Position numbers and translations under genes: made by a program
The notes under the pieces: generated by a model
Told to the model about the DNA's origin: nothing
Seen by the model: the letters and a program-made list of their open reading frames with translations, nothing else
Databases searched by the model: none
Part shown: in pieces, positions 57,600-64,000 of the stretch
Layout: the number at the start of each line of letters is the position of its first letter
Numbering within the stretch: position 1 is the first letter of the stretch
Assembly: GCF_910592395.1 (NCBI RefSeq)
Contig: NC_088315.1
Span: forward strand, 11,412,501 to 11,476,500
Source of the DNA: Lineus longissimus
Taxonomy: Eukaryota; Nemertea; Pilidiophora; Heteronemertea; Lineidae
DNA length: 64,000 bases
Direction: 5' to 3'

Positions 57600-59487
57600 T
57601 GTTGTGACGATCAGTGATCGTTTGTTATTGCGGTCAGCTGACTTCTCCCTTGACCCGGTTTGACCCCGTTATTGTATTATTATTTCCGCACCAAAAATTG
57701 TTTACCGAGATTTTGCGAGATGTTGGCGAGACTTAGGTAACACCCATGGGCATGTGTGTTCAAGACAGCACTTCGACTCCGTCCGCGATTGAGTGAGGAT
57801 CGCCGCCGGTTCTGTACTATTCTATAGATGACAACGCCCAGAAGTTCGTAGCGAGATGGTTGAAATGGTTTGAAGCAGCGTTGAAATGGTGGTAACGTTT
57901 TTATGATTGATTCACGCCGTACTTTACCGATAGAATGGAAAATGCCATAATTTTACCGGTGTGAAGCCTTTCACGCTTTACGTACATTTGTATACGGCCG
58001 ATGCACTGACCGTGTGTATCGTGCTGTGTTTGTAACGTATCACCAGTTTGTGTCTTCCTCTCGCTAATGTATAGCTATCTGTGCATTTAATTGACATGGT
58101 TTTCTATAGTTTGAGAAGGGGTCTAAAAGGGGGGTGTATTAATGTTTGAAGGTGCATTCTGGTCTTTGCGGACCAGGTGCTTCGAATAGGCTCGCGTAGA
58201 TCAGGTCGACCTGAGCAACTTTCCACTCCACTCTTTTAGGCCTATTTTCGATGAATGGGCTGTAATGTTGTTGATTCTCGGTTAGAATGAATCGTTATCG
58301 TTTAGTATTTTAGTCCATTGGTGTTATTGGACATACTCGAACCTGTTATATAGACTTTAAAAATTATAGACCGTGCGAACGGATTTCTGGAAAACCATTA
58401 TATAAAACCCAGTTGTATTTTGGGACTAAAAAGATGTTGTGTTAACCCACGGTTTTAATCTTTGTATGTTGACTTCAGGTGACTGTTTGATAGTTATATT
58501 GTTAGAAGCCAGTGGGTGTGATTCCATCACTGTCTCTCCGCTTACGCCAGAAGCCGTGTTGAAGAGTTGGACGAATCCGCCCTGCTGAGATCGAGAAGGA
58601 AGAGGCCTTGCTGTTAATGTCCCTCCCCGTTTATAGAATACCCGTGGCGGTATAGTATTCTTAATTTACTGGCTAGTTTATTGTTACGACCTGCCGGCTA
58701 GTTAGGACTAGTCTGTTGCCATCTGGGCAGAACCGGTTGAGTCGAAGTCATTTATATAGTCCTAGCTAGCGGTCAGGTTGCTTCAGTCAGCCTGAGTCAA
58801 TGTTACAGACTGTTTGTGTTGTCGCACGTTTTGAGTTGTGAGAAGCATTTTAGTATATATCCCTTAGCGGAAAAAACTTGTATTGATATATTCCCCTTGG
58901 CGGGAAGATAATTTGATATATATATAATCTACTACGCCCTTCTACTGACGTTCCGGGCTGGAAGACCGAAGTCTGCAATCGAACGAGACGGAGGATAGCC
59001 TGTTGTAGATGCCGGAGAAGAGACACCGCAATCGTGTGTAAAACTAGTACGGAGCCGCTAGCTCTAGGCTGAAGCATTTACAGCTGTAGTGAATTGTACG
59101 TATCTTATGATAGCTTGTACCATATAAATATACAGTCCTCTTCAAAAAGTAATTAACCTCTGGCATAGTTATCTTATCGTCATCTTGTCAATTCGTTGAT
59201 CGCCAGAACATGGTCTCTCCGACCGGATTATTTTGATTGCTCCTTTGTTATTCATTGATGATTGAGATACCTACAATTTACACTTTCTCTGTGAAGTCAG
59301 TAGTTGTTGGATGACCGTGGTGCTTTGATGCACTGTTACCAAGATATTGAGAGTATTACTGCTGTTATTTGAGGGTCAATTGTACATCCTAGTATTCCCA
59401 ATACTGCATAGTATTAGCAGTGGAGTTCGTATAGTGTGCATCCACGTATATTTGGTGTACATTGTGAATTTGCAGTTGGTATAAGCG
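57600..59487 (+). other. Probable 5' LTR and leader; no gene
   Basis: 1.9 kb without coding capacity between the TG start and the gag ATG. The LTR end and primer-binding site could not be identified, and no second LTR copy occurs in the window. Confidence 0.4.
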
Positions 59488-60504
59488 ATGTCTGGTGCTG
59501 TTCGGAGGTCGACGCGAATCAAGAAGAAGCCTGCATATCTTCAAGATTACGAGTGGGAAAATATCCGAGAAGATCAACCTGAGATGGAACCGAAGCAGCC
59601 ACAAACATTGGATCTCCGTCCAGGTGAGGTACTTGAAACACAACCTTCGACCACGTCACAACCTGGTAGTAAGATGACCGCGGCAACTACGTCTGGAACC
59701 AGTAATAGAGGGCAGTTTGCTGCTGCTTTGGACCCTGAAAACTCGGACGCGATTGCTTGTTTGTTAGAAGATGAGCGGCAGTTGTTAGGTGCCAGAATTA
59801 ATGACATGTCGTCTGAGTTGAGAAAGCTTTTAGGAGATCGTGGTAGTAGAACTAAGATGCAGAGATTGGTAGAACGCTTGAAGTCATCTTCTCGTGATGT
59901 TTATTCTGTAGTTGACAGACTGACACAGTTGACTACGAGCGTGGACCGGATGAAGCGCCTTGTAGACTGGGGCCGTCAGGCTAATAGCATCGTCGAGCAG
60001 TTAGAAGATGAGGTCATCGACCAGATTGAAGAGCGTGCAGACGAGGCTCCTTCAATGACGCCGTCATTGCTTGCTCAGGGTGACCCAGACACCAGACACC
60101 AGAAACCAGAAGAAGATAATCTTCCTGAAGATGAAGAAGATGAAGACGACTTTGATGACGCGAAGAGTGACCAGTCACATCAGTCAACGCAGTCTAACCG
60201 TTCACAGTTGGCGAAAGTAAAGGCAGAGTTGGCGATGCTGAAGGTCAAACAAGAAAAGCAGAGGTACGTTGAACAGCTGCGCATCCAGGAAGCTCAACAG
60301 AAGTTGGCCTTGGCGAAGGCCGAGGATGAGGCTGAGAGCGCGAAGTTAGAGGCTCAGCTGCTGGCCGAGTTGGATGGCGGAGGCATCGCTAAGCCTACCA
60401 TGCCTACCAAGCCTGTCGTCTTCACGTTACCGCCTAGAAAGCAAAGAGCGACTCAATTTTTTCCTGTAGATTTCAGCCTAGCAGGGGAAAAGTGTTACAG
60501 TTAG
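59488..60504 (+). CDS. BEL/Pao gag, N-terminal part (338 aa)
   Basis: Starts SGAVRRSTRIKKKPAYL, a basic opening usual for BEL/Pao gag, followed by a helical region and a long charged coiled coil (about 240-310) with KVKAELAMLKVKQEKQRYVE. The gag core domain that should follow is displaced to 61718-62400. The C-terminus (PPRKQRATQFFPVDF) runs into about 1.2 kb of non-coding sequence starting TGTTACAG, possibly another insertion. Confidence 0.6.
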   Translation: MSGAVRRSTRIKKKPAYLQDYEWENIREDQPEMEPKQPQTLDLRPGEVLETQPSTTSQPGSKMTAATTSGTSNRGQFAAALDPENSDAIACLLEDERQLLGARINDMSSELRKLLGDRGSRTKMQRLVERLKSSSRDVYSVVDRLTQLTTSVDRMKRLVDWGRQANSIVEQLEDEVIDQIEERADEAPSMTPSLLAQGDPDTRHQKPEEDNLPEDEEDEDDFDDAKSDQSHQSTQSNRSQLAKVKAELAMLKVKQEKQRYVEQLRIQEAQQKLALAKAEDEAESAKLEAQLLAELDGGGIAKPTMPTKPVVFTLPPRKQRATQFFPVDFSLAGEKCYS

Positions 60505-61717
60505 CCAATTTGTATCAAATTGTTAACGATATTTAGTTGATTCATTTCATGACAAACATTTCGTATTCACATGATTTAAGGGTTTAGTGTATATTCTTAG
60601 TTAATCATGAAAATTTAGATCATAGACACATTTTAGGAATCTCTTGGGTACGATGCCTGATTGGGGCTTGTCTTGTGAAGTCCTTGGGTGAAGTGGCCTT
60701 TGTTTGGCTGGCCTAAACGGAGGACGTTTCACTAGGAATCGAAATGTTTGGAGTGTTACGACTCTTTCGTCCAAAAGAAGTTTAGGTCTTTTAATTTGCA
60801 TTGTCTTGATTTGTATATTTGCCTTAGTATCGTTTTAGAGATGATTTTGGGGATTCTCAGTATCAAACCCTTGAGCAATATTTTATTCTTGATCTTGTCC
60901 AGATCCAGGTTATGCACGCACTTGTAATTAGTACGGCAACACTTTATTACTGGATACCATAATTATCAACTCTACTGGACGGCTGATCATGTCTAAGGTG
61001 GTTTTGACACCTCATTAGCTACCCTATCACTTGAACAATGCCACTCATTATTTGTTGTGGCAATTGCATAAATATGATCTCAGTATCACTTTTAGGGGCA
61101 ATTAATTAGGCATCTCTGTTTGCGATAGATGTGCGTCAGAGGTCGTCTGTAATTGTCACTTCCTTTTCTTCATGTTGAGTATAGCCTATTAAGGTTACAC
61201 CAACTCATTGTTTGGATAATCATTTGTGAGAAGTCAATTATCTTCTTTCGTAAACAAGTCAATTATATTTTGGAACCTTCTAGAAGCTTTCGTAATATCT
61301 CGTGCTCGGACACGCATTTTATAATTACCGGAAACAGCCACGTGGTGCTCTGGACCACCTTCGTTATGGTGGGACTAGCTCTGATTGGCGGAGTTAGGTT
61401 ATTTCGGGGGCGTCACGTGGGTGCAAAAGGGTTTGATAAGGGAATGTTCGGGATCATCCGGGGATAATTCCACCTTGAGAGATCATCACGAGAAGCAGAC
61501 TCCCTTCTAAGTTTCAAAATTGTTGATTTCACCTTGTGAATTTCTACCAAGTTGGATTTAGACCTGTTCACTTGTGTAGATATACCATACTTCGGATACC
61601 CGCCCCCATAAAAAGGTAAGACCAATTTGGTCCATATTGATTCCCGGTTTTAGATATTATTGTACTTTAGTGATTAAAGTATATTTTGTGATGTTCATAT
61701 GAGTCGTTGCGTTAATT
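60505..61717. other. Non-coding stretch splitting the gag gene
   Basis: No convincing ORF. It begins near TGTTACAG (60493), a possible LTR start, and could be a solo LTR or other insertion, but no matching end or target duplication was found. Confidence 0.35.
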
Positions 61718-62400
61718 GTGTGTTGGAAACGAGAGAGGTTGGTTTGCCACTTAGTGTATCGCCACGCCACTAAGGGGGCAAGATCTACTAAGAACACCTG
61801 GTCATTTCGAGGGCGCTTATCCCCTCGAGAGGCCAGCGATTCGCCACAAAAGCACCAGATGACAGGGAAGAGACGGTCTGCATCCGCACACAATAGTTGG
61901 ATCCAGCAGGTTCAAGCTCAGGACCTGGCGAGCTTGAAGTTTCCTATCCTATCCAGCAGTAATGAGAAGGTGGGTGAGAAGCCTGTTTTGCAGCCCTTTG
62001 GTGTCCTAGCAGCTTCAAAGTTGAACCCGATTGACGAGTTAGTGCAGTCGATTGAGGAATCTACACCGATGCCAAGACCACAGCATTCCTCCACTCCAGC
62101 CAAAGATGTTCCAGAAGTTACACCTGCCGAGACGAAAGAGATACAGCGCTTCTTCCAGGGTCTGGCAAAACCTCATCTACCGAAATTCGATGGCAACAGA
62201 GACCGATTCGAAGACTGGAGGGCGCAGTACGAGGTATTTGTTGAACAATCTCAGGTACCAGTAAAATTCAAGATGATAATGTTGAAAAATGCCTTGTCGG
62301 GTCATCCCCTTAGGTTAATCAGCAACCTGGGGTATACGGCAGCACAATATAAGATGGCTATTTTTAAACTTGACCAGCGCTATGGGGGGGGGGAAAACTC
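61718..62400 (+). pseudogene. BEL/Pao gag core (DUF1759-like) fragment
   Basis: HLPKFDGNRDRFEDWRAQYEVFV then FKMIMLKNALSGHPLRLISN and YKMAIFKLDQRYGG match the gag core domain of BEL/Pao elements. After the G-run at 62384-62392 the frame joins the wrong sequence, marking an internal deletion. Confidence 0.75.
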
Positions 62401-62439
62401 GTACACTAAAGGGACTGTTTTGGGTTTGCTGCCCAGAAG

Positions 62440-62965
62440 ATTGTCGTCCCAGAGGTCGTTACCAAGAGGTCGCTGTTGAGTCGCATTGCTACACTGTTCG
62501 ATCCCTTACAGTGGTTGGCACCTTTCACCATCCGTGTAAAGATGACGTTACAGCAGTCCTGGGTTTTGGGATTGGGCTGGGATGAATCTATGCCTGAGGC
62601 CCTGGTGATAGAAGCAACAGAATGGTTCGAGGAGTTACCGAGGATAGAACAGCTAGTCATCCCAAGGCGATACTTTACCCAGCCATCAAATGAGGGAGTT
62701 GTTACCATTCACACTTTTTCCGATGCCAGTTCGAAAGCATATGCCGCCGTGAGTTATGCCCGTTATGTCTCAGCTGGCGGAGAGATAGAGCTGTCATTGG
62801 TCGCAGCAAAAGCCAGAGTCGCGCCCTTGAGAGCAGTGAGTATTCCGCGACTTGAATTGATGGGAGCCGTGCTAGGCTATAGACACACGCTGAAGATTAC
62901 TACCTTGCTGAAGTGTCCAATAGAAAAGGCAACATTTTGGACCGACTCACTAGACGCAAGGGCCC
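62440..62965 (+). pseudogene. BEL/Pao reverse transcriptase end and RNase H fragment
   Basis: TKRSLLSRIATLFDPLQWLAPF and GLGWDE mark the end of the Pao reverse transcriptase. HTFSDASSKAYAAV (Asp), IPRLELMGAVLG (Glu) and TFWTDS (Asp) are the RNase H catalytic motifs. The catalytic YVDD region, integrase and 3' end are absent. Confidence 0.8.
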
Positions 62966-64000
62966 AACGCGCCGCGTAGCGGCAAAAAAGCGAAGCTGGC
63001 GAAACATTTATAACGGGTCACCGTCACTTTTTATTGGACTTATAGCGCATTTACGGGGTTGCAACTATTTTGCTTTATAGTTTCACCAGGAAAGAAAAGC
63101 ATGCGACCTAACGCCGATCTATTTGTATAAAGTGATAATTGGAAGGTATATAGTAGGAAATATCAATAAAATAATCATTCCATGTCGTCTTTTGAGGGCA
63201 TTTTTGATTGTAAAAAATATATGTGTACGTCACCGTAGTCTCTGCAATGATAATTTTATCAGAGCAGTCTCGCGCAAGTAGAAGTTCTTTACCTATTAGT
63301 TCTTCACTTATTAGTCTCAACGTCTGGCGCAAAGCCAGACGTTTTCCATTACGATTTCACTACGATGTTTGACAAGAAGGAGCAGTGCGCGAGATATGCT
63401 AATGAGCAGACTTCCCTCGCTTGAGTTTCTGAAGAATGTTCCATATCGCGCTAAGCTCATGACTGCTGATTTATGACAGGCGTGCAACGGTAGGTATCTG
63501 GTCCCCAACTTCCACCCTAATACGGTACAATAAGTTACCATTTGGTGGGAATGGGACAATGCCCTCACTGTGTATGGAGTCATAGGGATAAGAAGACATT
63601 ATTCATTAGTGTTGGTACAAGTGATTTTGCCCAAAAAGCATGCGCATTCAAAAAACAAAATATGCAAGGTATCACACATGACCATGACGACGTGCAGAAA
63701 GTGCACTGGCCAGTGCATACCCTATGGCTATGTACTAGTAAACATGGTAAACATGAACAACATCATTATTCATCGGCAGTTCATTTTACTCCGAGCTTTT
63801 CCTGAAACATATAGCCATGATGATTAGGCCTACCATGTACCATGACCAATAACAGCGCTAGATCATGTAGATGTCAACAAGTTCACATGAACCGTATAAT
63901 CCCGCATGGCGCATGTGGGGCATGCGTCTAAACCAAAGCCCCAAAATCACTTGTTTTGGTCTATTTCACTTGTGTTTACAACTGTTCAATGGATTTATAG
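62966..64000. other. No gene seen
   Basis: Starts with a GC-rich stretch (CGCGCCGCGTAGCGG) that may be the edge of another element. A perfect hairpin with 10-bp arms AACGTCTGGC and a GCAAA loop lies at 63319-63343. Short ORFs only. Confidence 0.5.

Larger units (their letters stand above)
57600..62965 (+). mobile_element. BEL/Pao LTR retrotransposon relic
   Basis: Begins TGTTGTGACG at the break in the integrase gene, as an LTR would, and carries gag and reverse transcriptase/RNase H fragments in the plus direction. Protease, most of the reverse transcriptase, integrase and the 3' LTR are missing. At 62965 it gives way to unrelated sequence. Confidence 0.75.

Noticed and set aside
61153-61467. 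104-aa ORF with hydrophobic segments
   Set aside because: Isolated, no motif, in a non-coding stretch splitting gag; probably chance.

Overview
The window is eukaryotic nuclear DNA, AT-rich and sparse in host genes, dominated by nested mobile elements. Recognisable proteins are those of Polinton/Maverick elements, APE-type non-LTR retrotransposons, a BEL/Pao retrotransposon and small DNA transposons. This mix, with an intron-bearing transposon gene and tRNA-like SINE heads, suggests an invertebrate animal, probably marine. The species cannot be fixed from sequence alone, and I found no convincing host protein-coding gene.

Layout. (1) Bases 1-9766 and 10167-38439 are two direct copies of one host segment. 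The copies differ by insertions: copy 1 carries a 1-kb TIR element with a 9-bp target duplication, a 5'-truncated LINE and an inverted-repeat element; copy 2 carries a full-length Polinton. Each copy supplies the empty site for the other's insertions. (2) Polinton 1 (16528-35793, 19,266 bp) has 617-bp terminal inverted repeats differing at two positions by eye and a 6-bp target duplication (CAGGTC). It encodes protein-primed DNA polymerase B (frameshifted), a chromodomain integrase, an FtsK/HerA-type packaging ATPase, a major capsid protein, a penton-like minor capsid protein, a second penton-like protein, an HNH/zinc protein and several conserved but uncharacterised membrane or zinc proteins. 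No adenovirus-type maturation protease was found. (3) 38440-43990 is host DNA with an endonuclease relic, palindromes and a tRNA-like sequence. (4) 44021-57599 is Polinton 2, a related but decayed and truncated element. Its polymerase gene is inverted relative to Polinton 1 and split by a 4.2-kb TTAA-flanked transposon (48202-52413). (5) A BEL/Pao retrotransposon relic (57600-62965) begins inside the Polinton 2 integrase gene. (6) The last kilobase has no gene.

The most striking signal is a family of about 40 copies and part-copies of a 27-29-bp double-hairpin element: TC, hairpin GAGC-NNN-GCTC, a 3-base spacer, hairpin GGAC-NNN-GTCC, GA. It is scattered through both Polintons, inside genes and between them, and I saw none in host DNA or the other transposons. 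Stems show paired compensatory changes, loops vary, and copies lie in both orientations and all reading frames. In coding copies the bases that would make a stop codon differ according to the frame used. It resembles in design the double-hairpin elements of fungal mitochondria and the Rickettsia palindromic elements, but here it sits in a virus-like eukaryotic transposon.

The Polinton genes act together as a virus-like unit: polymerase B copies the element, the integrase inserts it, the ATPase, capsid and penton proteins would form and fill a particle, and the membrane proteins may aid entry or exit. Many start codons sit in a TAAATG context, recalling late promoters of large DNA viruses.
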